This document shows, one piece after another, positions 30,082 to 41,361 of a stretch of 64,000 nucleotides of DNA; the first letter of the stretch is position 1, and every line of letters starts with the position of its first letter. A program made the position numbers and the translations under genes. The notes below the pieces were generated by a model. It ran no database searches, was not told where the DNA came from, and saw only the letters and a program-made list of their open reading frames with translations. Source of the stretch: Isoetes taiwanensis (lineage: Eukaryota > Streptophyta > Lycopodiopsida > Isoetales > Isoetaceae). The stretch lies in NCBI GenBank assembly GCA_021234155.1, contig JAJEKV010000130.1:1441455-1505454 (forward strand). Direction: 5' to 3'.

Positions 30082-30309
30082 CCCCGGGGGGGTGCACTCA
30101 ATAAAAACCATAGAAAATATGTGAGTGTACGAGAGGGGGTTTTTTGGGGGCCAAAACCGTACCCATATATGGGAGGGGGTATTTTTCTTGCTTGAATTCC
30201 GTATATATATAAGAGAAATATGGTAGGGGTATATAAAATATGAGGTATATTTTCTTAGGACCTATGCACGCACATGCCATATAGACTTTACATTAGGTGC
30301 ACCCCCCAG
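30082..30309. mobile_element. hAT-like MITE, 228 bp, inside Copia RT
   Basis: The insertion is flanked by the 8-base duplication GCAAGTTT (30074-30081 and 30310-30317). Ends are inverted: CCCCGGGGGGGTGCAC on the left and GTGCACCCCCCAG on the right. An 8-base duplication with short G-rich terminal repeats is typical of hAT derivatives. Excising it with one duplication restores the RT reading VKLASIRILLAYASAN exactly. No transposase is encoded. Confidence 0.85.
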
Positions 30310-30608
30310 GCAAGTTTCACTATAGGAGAGAATGTTTCATTATAACCCAGCCCTTTTTTCTGAGAATATCCCTTTGCCACAAGTCTGGCCTTATATACTA
30401 TTGACTTCCCATCTGATCCAAGTTTATTTTTAAATATCCACTTGCTTGCAACAATATTTTTCCCTTCTGGTTTCTTTACTAATTCATAAGTATCAGTTCT
30501 TCTAAAAGCATTTAGTTCTTCCTCCATGGCCTGTCTCCATTTTAAGGCATGTACACTTCTGATAGCATCATCATAGCTTTGTGGTACATTTGGTTCTATG
30601 ATGGCCAT
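30310..30608 (-). pseudogene. Copia reverse transcriptase, N-terminal part
   Basis: Frame of about 97 codons with KWRQAMEEELNAFRRTDTYE, WIFKNKLGSDG and YKARLVAKGYSQKKGLGYNE, the conserved opening of Copia RT. It is cut at VKLA by the MITE. Confidence 0.88.
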
Positions 30609-30617
30609 TATGATGGC

Positions 30618-31073
30618 TTATGAGTCTTCCAGAGTATTTAATCTTCTACTTTTTCCTTCCTTTGTGCATCCATAATTATTTACATCAATCATGGCATCCT
30701 CCATTAGCTTTTTAGCTTCTGTTTTCCTTGATTTCCTTGGATATTTTCCATTGATTGTTTCTTGTGCATCTGATTCCTCAACACCTTCAGGTTCTAAGTT
30801 TTCAACACTTTTTTGTTTATTTCCAACTAGTGCTTGTTCACTCCTTGAGTCATCATTATCCAAGTCAGCAAATGTGACTTCCTTTTCCTTATGAGCATCT
30901 TCATCTACATGTTTACTTGAGCTGTCCATCCTCCTTTCTTTATAGAGCTTGTTCTCAATGAAGTATACATCTCTACTGACCATAATTCTTTTCCTTGAAG
31001 GGTCATAAAGTTGATATCCTTTTGACAGTTCATCATAACCAATCAAATAGCATTCAAGTGCTCGATCATCCAT
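30618..31073 (-). pseudogene. Copia linker between integrase and RT
   Basis: 151 codons beginning with the end of the integrase C-terminal region (ECYLIGYDELSKGYQLYDPS and VSRDVYFIE), followed by a charged, variable linker. It overlaps the integrase frame in another phase, indicating a frameshift near 31060. Confidence 0.8.
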
Positions 31074-32380
31074 TCTTTTCTCTCCTCTTCTAGGACTAAT
31101 GCATAAGCAAGACAGCCATATGCCTTGAACTTATCATAAGAAGGTTTTATACAATACCATAATTCATCTGGAGTCTTTCCATTAATGCTTCTGGATGGCA
31201 GTTTGTTTTGTATGTCCATAGCAGTCTTGACTGCTTCTTCCCATAAAAAATTAGGTAACCCTGCATGTTTGATCATGGCTCTTACTGCATTGAGGATGGA
31301 TCTGTTTTTCCTCTCTGAGACTCCATTTTGCTGTGGTGTATGTGAACATGTAACTTGTCTTCTGATTCCATTTTGAAAACAATAATTATTAAACCTGCTA
31401 GATACAAATTCTCCTCCTCTGTCAGTTCTTAAACATTTTAGTTTCATACATGTTCGCCTTTCAACTTCAGCTTGGTACAACTTGAAAGCTTCAAAAGCTT
31501 GATCCTTGGTTCTCAATGTGTAACATTTGGTCTTTTTGGAAAAATCATCAGTAAACGTAATAAAATATCTTTTGCCATGTATACTTCTCACATTCAAGGG
31601 ACCACAAAGATCACTATGCACTAGTTCAATCAATTCTTTGGCCCTTTTACCCTTCTTTGGAAATGGAAGTCTGCTTGATTTTCCTTTAAAACAGCCAGCA
31701 CAATTTAGATTTTCTTCCCCTTTATTTTCTGCCATAATTTGTCCTTGTTTGATCATGGAATTTAAATTGTTTAGATGGGTATGCCCTAACCTTTCATGCC
31801 ACAACTTGATTGTTGGAGTCATAACATCATTTATTGTCCCATGAACATTGTTGTGAAATGCAAAAAGTCTGCCAACTCTTTTTGCTAAAAATTTAACTTC
31901 ATCATTCAAGAGCACTTTGCATTGATGAGTTTCAAAATGAACATGATATCCCAAATCCACCAATTTTGTTACAGAAATTAAATTTCTAACTAAATTAGGC
32001 ACACACAGTACATTCTCTAGAATGACTGGATTTCCTTTAAGGTCAAATATTTCTGATAGTCCTGCTCGATCCACCTTCTGCAGATTGCCATCACCCATCT
32101 GCATATAGCTTGAATTTTTGTGGATCTTTTTTTTGAGCATGGAAGGTGATTTGATCACGCTTCTCTTAGCTCCACTATCCAACACATACAATTTGTCAAC
32201 ATCCTTTAGTTTATAATCTGAAACAACTGCTCGACTTACCTTAGCATTTTCATCAAGCTCTTCTTCTAGTTCAGAGACTTTTTCAGTAGCAACATTTAGT
32301 TCAATGGACCTACCCCTTCCTCTTCCTCGAGTTGCTCTTCCTGTAGTGTTGTAACCTCTGCCCCTGCCAACCTTAGACAC
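31043..32380 (-). pseudogene. Copia protease and integrase
   Basis: A 445-codon frame. Protease: YVLDSGAKRSV, the aspartic active site, at about residue 70. GAG-pre-integrase: LWHERLGHTHLNNLNSM with the C..C of NCAGCFKGK completing an HHCC zinc site. Integrase core: HSDLCGP (Asp), RTDRGGEFVS (Asp) and GVSERKNRS (Glu) form the DDE triad used to insert element DNA. The frame then shifts. It is the best preserved part of the element. Confidence 0.9.
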
Positions 32381-32389
32381 ATTTCCTTC

Positions 32390-33309
32390 TTGTCTTTTTG
32401 AAAAGTCCCTTGGACTTGAACAGTTAGAAGCTACATGACCAAATCCTTCACAATTGTAACATTTATTTCCTTTATTTCATTTAGGACAATTGGCTTTGAG
32501 ATGACCATGTGCATTGCATACAAAGCAAGAACCTAGTTTACCTTGTCCTCCTCGTGTCTTTCCTCCAGAGTATACAAAATTTCACTTTGTTCTTCTTCAT
32601 TTTCACCAGTCAAATTGTGTTGCTCCAATTCTGTTTTTATCATACTTTCAGTATCCTCCCTGCTTTTGGCTACATTCCTCACTAAGGTAGACAGGTTCCT
32701 GTATTTTGAAAATGCTCTTGCCAATGACAGAATTTGATATTCATCAGTTATAGGTACTCCTGCAGCAGTAAGGTCAACAATGACATTATCAAACTTCGCA
32801 AAATAGTCTTTAATGTCTTCTCCTTCTTTATACTTCAGCTCTCTCAATTCCTTGTCTAAGACATCCAATTGAGAGGAAGTTTTAACTTGATAGGTCTTTA
32901 ATAGATAAGACCACATTTCTCTTGGGAATAATCCCCTCATTCTTGAAAGAATGCTAGAGCTTAGTTTACTCTTTATAACTGCTTTTGCTTCCAGAATTTT
33001 TGCCCTTTGAGAGGTAGTGAAGCACTTGTCATCTCAGTGGAGCTAGAGCCTCCACCTACATCCTTGGCTGGACTTCCAGCAGTACCTGAAGCTACTGCAC
33101 TAGCATAGGTCTTTCCTTTGCTTGGTTGGACTGATCACATGGCCATGTTCTTTATCTTCTATAATTTCCCATAAACCTTCTACTCTCAATACTTCTTCAA
33201 TCTTTTCCTTCCAAACTTGAAAGCCAGAACCTCCTTTGTACACATCAATGCCACTTAGAAGTGTTGCTCCCAATCTGCTAGCCATTATGGAATTGTGCTC
33301 TGATACCAA
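32390..33309 (-). pseudogene. Copia gag
   Basis: Capsid-nucleocapsid protein in pieces: 33309-33100 begins near MASRLGATLLSGIDVYKGG, 32940-32533 contains LDVLDKELRELKYKEGEDIK. Two zinc knuckles follow on 32520-32400: CFVCNAHGHLKANC and CYNCEGFGHVASNC. Between them an in-frame TGA (32477-32479) interrupts translation. Confidence 0.85.
33297..33308 (-). promoter_or_regulatory. Primer binding site, tRNA-iMet
   Basis: Minus strand reads TGGTATCAGAGC two bases inside the 5' LTR, the standard complement of plant initiator tRNA-Met. Confidence 0.93.
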
Positions 33310-33310
33310 A

Positions 33311-33872
33311 TGAAGTCAGAAACAATTATTAGTTGGTCTTTACAATTATAATATCAACTTAACTTGTTCAATCTTTAACAATTAAGAGAAGATCTAGCAC
33401 TTATAATTTCTTAAGAGCCATCGTGCAACATTATTCACAAAACCATTATAACAATCATAGTGCAACACTATAGCAATGGTATTGACCATTTCACTATTCA
33501 GATGTTGACTATAATATCATTAGATCGAACTTCAACCTTGCTTCTTATATTAGGTCGGATCCGGCACCAATAGATACCAGACCAATCTGTGATTACAGGA
33601 TAAATGCTCAGTGATCCGTGGGTCTAGCAGGACCGATCGGACTGTAGCTGTGCTGGCTCGAAATAGTCGAGACCAGCTTAATATAGACTTAATAAATATT
33701 TATACATTTACCATGCAGTTCGATCTTGAAACTATTAAGGTTTAATGTCTTCCCAACCATATATAAGTTCCAACCATTGAAACTCGTCTTCTCAACCTTA
33801 TATAAGTTCCAACCATTGAAACTCAATTGTGTAATGTCATAGCAACATATCATGACATGATTTCTAACAACA
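33311..33872 (-). repeat. Copia 5' LTR (562 bp)
   Basis: TG...CA repeat matching 28218-28832. A duplicated phrase TATATAAGTTCCAACCATTG occurs twice near 33755-33820 and is absent or single in the partner. TATATAAG may serve as a TATA element on the plus reading, but promoter orientation is not resolved. Confidence 0.92.
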
Positions 33873-33873
33873 A

Positions 33874-36311
33874 ATGCAAAGCTGCATGATGAAAGAAACC
33901 CAGAATTTCTTACGAGCGGATGTTGCAAAATGGATTGCCATCTTTGGCTCCAAAAACGTGCTCCGAGTCGGCATTTCATTCACAAAAAAAATTAATGTGT
34001 TCAATTTATATCAGGGCCCTCTAAATTTGACTTCAAGGCCAAGCAATATGGAATACGTTAAGACTTTGCTGGAATCTTTCTAGAATGACCCTTACCCAGT
34101 ATTCACACTAGCCGACATGATCCCATTCAACCCCATCATTAAGAAATTAGTTCCTTGAAGAACCGAGGACGATCTAACTACTACATAGTGAATGGTAATC
34201 ACTCGGTACTTGCAGCGCAGTTAATTTGCAGAAAACTGGGCACCGCAAAGTCCCAAGAGCAGATGTCCAAAACCTATGAGTTCCAGACATGCCAGATGTT
34301 GTCGGCAGATGTGAATGAGCAGGACTGCCTACAGCTCAGTTGTGAAGTGAATGACATCTTCAATGAACCTTTCATTGACAAGATCACCCACCTGAGGCAC
34401 CAGTACGCGCTTTGTGGCAAGCTGATCGATCTGGCCGTGGGCAGACTCGATCAAAACCTTACAAGATATGTTATTTATATCAGATGGCGTTGTGGCGCCA
34501 TTTCAAGTTCCATTGAACATTATGTAGTTTATGTTTTTTTAAATCAAATGGCTCCACAGTGCCATTTCATATCAAATGGCGCCGTGACGCCATTTAAGTT
34601 AAGTAGGCTTGACTATAGGTTAGGATTTTGATGTTTCTCTTCAAATGACATCATGGTGCCATTTGAAGTTTCCTAGGATTCAGTACATACATTTACTAAT
34701 GAATTTTATATTTTACCTTTGAAATGGCGCCACGACGCCGTTTGCATTCCATTACTAACACGTCTTTTACATTCAACGGTATCTGGCTCTGGCAAAAGTT
34801 ACCATGCATGGTAAGCAGCCCAAAGACTTCAACTGGTGGGTCTTTATGCCAGAGAATATCTTTCAGCTGTTCCAGTCTCTGTGGAACCAATGGAAAATTA
34901 TCAAGCTCAAAGACAATAGGCGTCAGCCTATAGTATTTGTCTGGGCCAAGGATAGTGACTACTTCAGTCAGATTTATCTGAGGTGCCTCAGAGGCATGCA
35001 CTATGAGGACTGCAGGGTCTTATTCCAGGAAGTGCTTGACGAGAAGGTATATGTAAAGGTCTCTACTGATTACAAAGGTGACCACTTCAGGGCTAAAACT
35101 CTTAAGACATTAGCGTTCTTGAAGAAGGAAATATTTGAAATGTCAAGGATAACTTCCCAAGGAAGTTCATCTCCTTCGAAAACTTTTGTTCCACTGTGCC
35201 ATGCTTTGATGATGACAGCTTGAAAGACATAGGGACACTTCATAATAAATGGGTCAACGATGGCGTTTCCAATAAGGGAATTTTTGGAAATATACCTCTA
35301 GCCTTGTCAAGGGTCATAAGAAATAAACTTATGCAGAGGGATGACTCCGAAGACTTTCGATACGAGGTTGAGCTCATTGATAGCAGAGACCAGATAAAAT
35401 GCACTCCTGTGCCAGCCTCTTTGATTATTTTGGATATGAGGAGTCTAACTCCAATGTGGGACCAACCGACACTATCCACGCTGCCATGAAGAACACCACT
35501 GATGAATCCTTTTGGATACTTTGTTTTGCACATCCAGAACACAATTTTGTTGTCTCCTCAGCGTTGGATAACCTGGACTCTAGGTCCAGAGTTTATATTG
35601 GCATGTACGAGGATAAGTACAAGAATCCGGCACTAATAGGGGTGTTGGGACTGCATGCACTCGTCTACACTACGAAGGTCCAATCTTCAGCCTTTACTGT
35701 TGTCAAAGAGATTGACCTCAAGTTTTCCTATGCCGATCACCCACAACAACTTCCACCATTTCCTCCTTACAATGAAGAAGAGGCAGAGGGGCAGAGTGAG
35801 GCCATGACTGAAAAAATCTTTCACAGCAGGTTAGTTGAGAATAATGAGAAGTTAGTTGGGTCCTGCAACTTGCTCCTACCTTGTGCACAAGTTGGTACAG
35901 CCAGGTATAGGAGTGTTCGATTACTTCTCCTCTGGTGCTTTTGGCAGAGTTGCGTTGATTCATAAAAGCTTCTGCATTGTGTTCAAACATGATCCGGCCA
36001 AACAGCAGTGCCTGAAGGGGATACTTGGTGTGCTAAATCTTATCCTGGCTGCAATCCCTGTGTCCCAGCATCAAGGTGGTGTTGAATGTGGAGGTGATGA
36101 ACATGCACAAACAGGACAAGCCCAACCTAAGTCACCTGAGATTGCTGAGGTTGACTACGAGGCTATTAAAGAAGCTAAGTTCAACCATGACAATCTCGAT
36201 GAAGTTGATCTCACTACACAAGCATTTGATTTTGATCCCATCAGCAGTGCTAGGCTATCTAATCCTATTGCTGGCACTGAGGAGACTGATGCAACGGAAA
36301 AAGACTTGTAA
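33874..36311 (+). pseudogene. ParB-like and DNA methylase (N4/N6) relic
   Basis: A broken gene that reads across frames. Near 34090-34230, DPYPVFTLADMIPFNP and YYIVNGNHSVLAAQ resemble a ParB-type domain. After an inserted block (34464-34771), DFNWWVFMPENIF to about 35150 and a middle region to 35420 are unassigned. At 35490-35640, ESFWILCFAHPEHNFVV and YIGMYEDKYKNP look like the central part of an amino-DNA methyltransferase. At 35850-36010, LVHKLVQPGIGVFDYFSSGAF then FKHDPAKQQ match the S-adenosylmethionine motif I region of N4/N6 adenine or cytosine methylases. A DPPY-type motif is not clear. At least one stop (34081) and four frameshifts make it non-functional. Its 5' end was cut by the Copia insertion. 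Confidence 0.55.
34464..34771. repeat. Insertion carrying five short palindromes
   Basis: About 308 bases interrupt the methylase relic between LDQNLT and a RYLALAK-like continuation, flanked by TTACA on both sides. Inside are five 22-base imperfect palindromes starting at 34483, 34546, 34574, 34643 and 34722, each with AAATGGCGCC-like left arms and GGCGCCATTT-like right arms. No coding sequence. No consensus splice acceptor is present at the right edge, so an intron is unlikely. Confidence 0.6.
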
Positions 36312-36472
36312 ATTATGTGTATCTCAAATCTTATATTATAATGTTATACCGTAATTCTTGGATTGGGTCAAGCCATAATTTGAATGGTCGAGATCATCTG
36401 GGTGTATCCAAAGGCCGAGATTTATTGCACGACTTACTACCATCGTGATTGGTGATGCTTTGATCTCTTAAG

Positions 36473-37975
36473 GGAAAAGGGGGGAAAATGAAAAGGGACG
36501 AGAAACAAAAGAATATGAAGGGCAAAAAGGCACGGTGAAAAGGGAAAAAGGAAAAGGGAAAAGGGTGGGGATGAGAGAAGAGAAAAAGGCATGGAAAAAA
36601 GAAAAGGGAAAGAAGAAAAAAAAGAGAGAGTGAAAAGGAACCTGGGAAAAGGGCACGAGGGGAAAAGGAAGAGGTAAAGTGGAAAAGGGAGAGGAAAGGG
36701 CACGAAAAAAAAGGAAGAGGGAAAGGGTGAAGAAAGGGGAAAAGGGAGGAGGAAAAAAGCAGGGAAAAAGAGCATGGGAAAAGGAAGGAAAAAAAACATA
36801 TCGAGAAAAGGGGAAGAGTGAAAGTTTGGGAAAATGAGGAAGAGGGAAAGGAAAATGGGGAATAAGATAATGATGGAGAGAAGGAAAGGGAAAGGCAAAG
36901 GAAAGGGAAAAGGGGGAAGGGAACCTGAAAAAAGGGTATGAGAAAGAGGAAAACGAGAAAAGGGAAGGGGGAAAGTGAAGAGGAAAATGGTGAAGAAAGG
37001 GAAAAAAGAAAAGGGAAAAGAAAAGGGGGAAGAGAGAAAAGGTGGGGAAAAGAGGAAAATGGGTATAAGAAAATAAGAGAAGAAAACAAATGTGCGAAAG
37101 GCATGGGAAAAGGAAAGGAAGGAAAAAGGGCACGAGGAAAGGAGGAAAACATAAAGATAAAAATCTATCAACAAAAAAAAAGGGAAAAGAGAAGGAAAGC
37201 GAGGGAGTGGGTGATTTTGGCGCGGGGGGAGGACATGGAAAAAAAAGAAAGAGAAAAGAAAAAAGAAGGTGGAAAAAGAAGGGAAAATGGCACGGGAAAA
37301 GGGGAAGAGAAAAGGAGGAAAAGGGAAGCACGGGAAAAATGGAAAGAGAAAAAGGGTGGGAAAAAAGGGCATGGGAAAAGGGAAATGGAAAAGAAAAAAG
37401 AAGGAAAAAGGGGAAAGGGCATGGGAAAAAAAGAAAAGAGGAAAATTGAGAAAGGGAAGAGAAAAGGGGAACATAGAAGAGGGAAAGAGGGAAAGGGTGA
37501 GGAGATTGAAGAATGGAAGGTAAAAAGGGCATGGGAAATGAGAGAGGAAAAAGAATAAGGGATGGGAAAGGGGCACCCAGAAAAAGAAAGAGGAAAGGGT
37601 GGGAAAAGAGAAGGGAAAATAGGCATGGCAAAAAGCGAAAGAGTAAAAGATTGAGGAAAAGGGAAGGCATGGTAAAAGGGTGTTAAAAGAGAAGGCATGG
37701 AAAAAGGTGAAGGGAAAGGAAAAAGGGCATAAAAAAAAGAGAAGAAGGAAAGGGTGAGGAAAGGAGGAAAATGGAACAGAAAAAGATTATTGGAAAAAAG
37801 AGGAGGGAAAGGAAGGAAAGGGGTGGGGAAACAAGAAAACGTGCGAAAAACGAGAAAAAAGGAAACGAAAAAAGAAAAGTGCAGAGAAAATAAGAAAAAG
37901 TAAAATATGGGATAGATAAGATAAGATAAGATAAGAGAAAAGAGAATGGGAAAGAGAAAGAGATAGGGCTTTTCT
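36473..37975. repeat. 1.5 kb polypurine (A/G) field
   Basis: The plus strand is almost exclusively A and G, with loosely periodic GGGCATGGGAAAAGG and GGCACGAGGGGAAAAGG phrases, ending in GATAA repeats at 37912-37936. Apparent frames in both strands (Lys/Glu/Gly or Phe/Pro/Ser) are composition artefacts. The field runs into a Helitron 3' end. Confidence 0.95.
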
Positions 37976-38041
37976 CACTGGAGCCGAACACATTTTATAA
38001 ACTTTCAACTTACGCCCAGCAACGCTGGGTACCATTACTAG
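37960..38041 (+). mobile_element. Helitron-type 3' terminus
   Basis: CTTTTCTCACTGGAGCCGAA, then AACTTTCAACTTAC, the hairpin GCCCAGCAACGCTGGGT (38014-38030), and ACCATTACTAG. It matches the end at 2150-2209 across about 60 bases. The polypurine field is therefore probably inside this element. Confidence 0.72.
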
Positions 38042-38324
38042 TGTAAAAATAATATTTTTGTGTATAAATTCATCGAACTCATACATTGATCGTGTCTCTA
38101 GCTGTCTATGGATTTGCAAATCTTGCTTGTTATAAAATTAATCTTATTCTTAGCTATATTTTTTGCATTGTCGTGTTTCTAATGGCGCTAGATAATGGCA
38201 ATTCACATGCACGAATACACATAACGGCGCCATAATAGCTCAAAAATTGGTCATAAAAAAGACTAAAAATAATTTTGTTTCCTAATTGAAATCATGAAAT
38301 TTCCCATTTTAATGAAATTGTGCT

Positions 38325-38687
38325 TTGGATCCAATCATCAAGATGAAGATTGATAAAGGTATGTCTATGATTTCTGAACTGAAGAACTTAATTTGGATAA
38401 GGGATAGGGAGGGACCAGCGGTTGCACAATGTTATGAGTTGAGCGATCTTAATCCATCGGATGGCAATAAGAAGCTCAGGAAAGCTAGAAGGTTGGCCAT
38501 GGGGTTAAAGGGTACTTCTCAGAATAAGCGATTTAGCAGCAAAACGCAGCTTAATTGCTTTATTTATCAAAGTCCTAAGCACTTGGCAACCTCTTGCCCA
38601 ACCAAGAATTTGCTTTCCCCTGTTCCTCAGCAGCTTCGTCTCCCGAATGCAGCTAATCCAAATGCTCTAGTTTATAAACTTGCTTAA
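38325..38687 (+). other. 120-codon frame with a decayed zinc-knuckle-like motif
   Basis: The frame contains LNCFIYQSPKHLATSC, which looks like a CX2CX4HX4C knuckle with the second Cys replaced by Tyr, followed by PTKN. That suggests a gag or nucleic-acid-binding remnant. No other domain can be named and the start is arbitrary. Confidence 0.3.
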
Positions 38688-40334
38688 TGTTCTGCGCACT
38701 TTATGACAGTTGTTTTTGTCTTGTATTTTGTTCTTCGGATAAATCTGAAGTTTATGTATTTGCTAATGCATTTCATTTAAGCTAACATGATTGATTTTAT
38801 CTGGTTGTTTGTCCAAAAACCTCATCTAATGTTTTATTCTTTGTGATCACACTTTAATTCATATCTGGAAGAAGCTGATTATTCTCATTCTTTGCATACG
38901 ATGCCATATTCATGGAATTTTGTAAGTGTATAGTGGATGTTTGTTGTGCATGTTGTATTATACTGCTAGTTAGTTTGTGCATTCGGTTAAATGCCTTTCA
39001 GCTTGCATATGAAACTGACGAGACTATTGTTATCAACATTTAGTCTCCCTAAGAACATGTAATGGACCTCAAGAGAATAACATTTAAAAAAAAAGGAAAG
39101 CAAAGAACTTGGGATTTTCAAAGAGGAATCGATTTGGCAAAAGATTTAAGAAAGAAAAATGAGTTCCTGCCAAGAGGCCACCGGAATGGAATAAAAGATG
39201 AGAAGGAGAAGGATTGAAGGCAATGTATACCTCCATAGCCACACACCAAGCTTTACGGCAGAGCAGATGCCAACATTTTTTGCTCTCACACATTCCCGTG
39301 ATTAGAAAGTTTAGCGATGCCAACATTTTTTGCTCTCACACATTCCCGTGATTAGAAAGTTTAGCAATAGCAAATTGAAACGAGAAGAAAGAATCAAGAT
39401 AGAGAAACAAACATCATAAGAACTGTCAAATTGTTAAAGGATTCCAGACAAAAAATAAAATAAAGATCATAAGAAGCCAGGCACGTCTTCCTTGATCGAC
39501 GCATCATCGCTAAACAAAAATGCTTCTCTTCCAAACTTGTAAGAACAGCTCTGGAAACTTCTAAGAAGGGCTCCAAGAGCGCCTTCTCTTCCAAACCGCA
39601 GCTAAGAATGGCTCCAAATGCAAACGTGGAAGGATTGTTCCTGGCCAATACATGCTTCTATTTCTGAAAAAATGCATCCCTGTAAGAGATCTATGCCTTT
39701 GCTTTCAAAGAAAAGAACAACTAAAGAATTGGACCGAATTTTTTTTTTACCTTAAGCAACTTAGCTGGGCGCCACAATCCGCTCAAAGTAGAGTTTTTTG
39801 ATGCTCGAAGAGGATTTTATGGAGTGGCGAAATAAATAAATCCGGATATGGTGGGCATCCAGCCACAATAATGATGGCCCATTACATTAGCTTTACGACC
39901 TGATCTAATCCTGCCAAGGCGAGATTGCTCAAGGCGGTGCCTGTATGTAAATGGATAAAAATGGCCCAGGCCCATCGCCGCTCTGTGCCCCTTCCTTCCC
40001 GCTGAAAGTTGAACAGGTAATGCATACCTTGCCACTAGGGGGAGATAGTTGCCACGAGGGGGAGAGGGAACACCGCATTCGACGTTACACGGCGTTCTTG
40101 CATGCAACCCAACACCTTACCATTTTAAAAGATGAAGATAAGTTTTAGCAAAAAATAGAAGTGAAGTTTCAGGGTGATTTTCTACTATAGTCATAAAATA
40201 AGGCTGTCACATTGAAATATGACACTATTTATGACTCCAAATCAAAAAATACAACACATAGAATTGAAGTTGTTTTTGCACTATAAGTTGTCATAAAATA
40301 AGACACCATCAAAATGCTAGTGGAAAACCCAAAA
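38688..40334. other. No gene recognised
   Basis: Short frames only. It contains one perfect 50 bp tandem duplication. Sequence from about 40150 has several ATAAGAC/GTCTTAT phrases in both orientations. Confidence 0.35.
39266..39365. repeat. Perfect 50 bp tandem duplication
   Basis: GATGCCAACATTTTTTGCTC through AAAGTTTAGC is repeated head to tail with no mismatch (39266-39315, 39316-39365), so it is recent. Confidence 0.95.
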
Positions 40335-40356
40335 AAAATAAGACATGTCTTATTTT
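40335..40356. repeat. Perfect 22 bp palindrome
   Basis: The core AAATAAGACATGTCTTATTT is self-complementary, with one more A/T pair on each side. Similar half-sites recur at 40380-40395 and 43070-43135, flanking the Helitron candidate. Confidence 0.85.
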
Positions 40357-40669
40357 AATGATATGTTTAACATATGTGACACTGTCTTATTTTATTACTA
40401 GTAACGGTGCCCAGCGTTGCTGGGCATAAGTTGAGAGCTTGTAATGTTTTGGCCGAAACGTGAAAATTGTGTAGTAATAATCCAACATTTGTAACCAAGT
40501 CGAGTTTTGGCCGAATGTAGTGGAAAAGTAGTTAAGACCTGTAAAGGCTTTTCCACATTACACAATCCCATGGGTTTAATGTTGAGAGGTTGCAACTCAA
40601 AGACCCTAAACATAAAAGACAGGTGCTAGAGAACTTATAGGAAATGTAGTTTCTTCGAAAAAAAGTCGA

Positions 40670-41361
40670 TCATAGTAGATTGCTCCATGTACAAAAGAAT
40701 TAAAGACTGTGAAGCTCTTCAAGTTGAAATGTTCATACTTGGAATGTAGACACTTGCTCCTATCATAAAAGATCTATTCAACAAAGCTATCAGCAGGATC
40801 TTTCCTAACAGTGTTATCTACCATAAATATGTGGGGAGTCTCGTATTAATGCACATTTTAACCATTGTGGTTATGCTAATGGCAATAATGTGAAACGACT
40901 TTTTTAAAGTTGATGTAATGCTGTTAAATGTAGTTGCAACACATTTATGATTTGAAAGACATTGAAGGTTCATTGAAAACCTAGTTTGACCATAGTAGAT
41001 TGCTCCTTTGCTTCTTATTGAGTGAATCATAAAACAACCATGTACAAAAAAATTAAAGACTGTGAGGCTCTTCAAGTTGAAATGTTCATACATGGAATGG
41101 AGACACTTGCTCCTATCATAAAAGATCTATTCAATGAAGCTATCAGCGGGAGCTTTCCTAACAATGGTATCTACCATAAATATGTGGGGAGAAATTGCGA
41201 TCTATCTGATGAGTCTTGTATCAATGCACATTTTAACCATGGTGGTTATGCTAATGGCAATTATGTGAAACTACTTTTCTAAAGTTGATGTAATGATGTT
41301 AAATGTAGTTGCAACATATTTATGATTTGAAAGACTTTAAAGGCTCATTGAAAACCTGGTT
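40670..41361 (+). repeat. Two direct copies of a LINE-derived segment
   Basis: Copies at 40670-40990 and 40991-41361 share TTAAAGACTGTGAGGCTCTT and TCCTATCATAAAAGATCTAT. The second keeps an 86-codon frame with ETLAPIIKDLFNEAISGSFP, which resembles the RT region just before the conserved PI.KSGD motif of LINEs. A third, inverted piece lies at 42488-42582. Confidence 0.55.

Larger units (their letters stand above)
28213..33877 (-). mobile_element. Complete Ty1/Copia LTR retrotransposon, minus strand
   Basis: Both LTRs start TGAAGTCAGAAACAATTATT and end TTTCTAACAACA, and the whole is flanked by the perfect 5-base duplication AATGC (28213-28217, 33873-33877). Read on the minus strand the order is LTR, tRNA-iMet binding site, gag, protease, integrase, RT, RNase H, polypurine tract, LTR, the Copia order. 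The copy carries several stops and frameshifts, a hAT-like MITE in RT and a LINE tail in its 3' LTR, so it is inactive. Nested elements make it older than both. Confidence 0.92.

Noticed and set aside
34464-34771. Intron in the methylase gene
   Set aside because: No AG acceptor at the right edge, TTACA on both sides, and a palindrome array inside favour an insertion.
36394-37698. Frames of up to 400 codons rich in Phe/Pro/Ser, and Lys/Glu/Gly frames on the other strand
   Set aside because: Several overlapping frames in both strands arise because the polypurine field lacks stop codons; composition alone explains them.
41022-41282. Independent 86-codon host gene
   Set aside because: Its sequence resembles a segment of LINE RT and it is locally triplicated.
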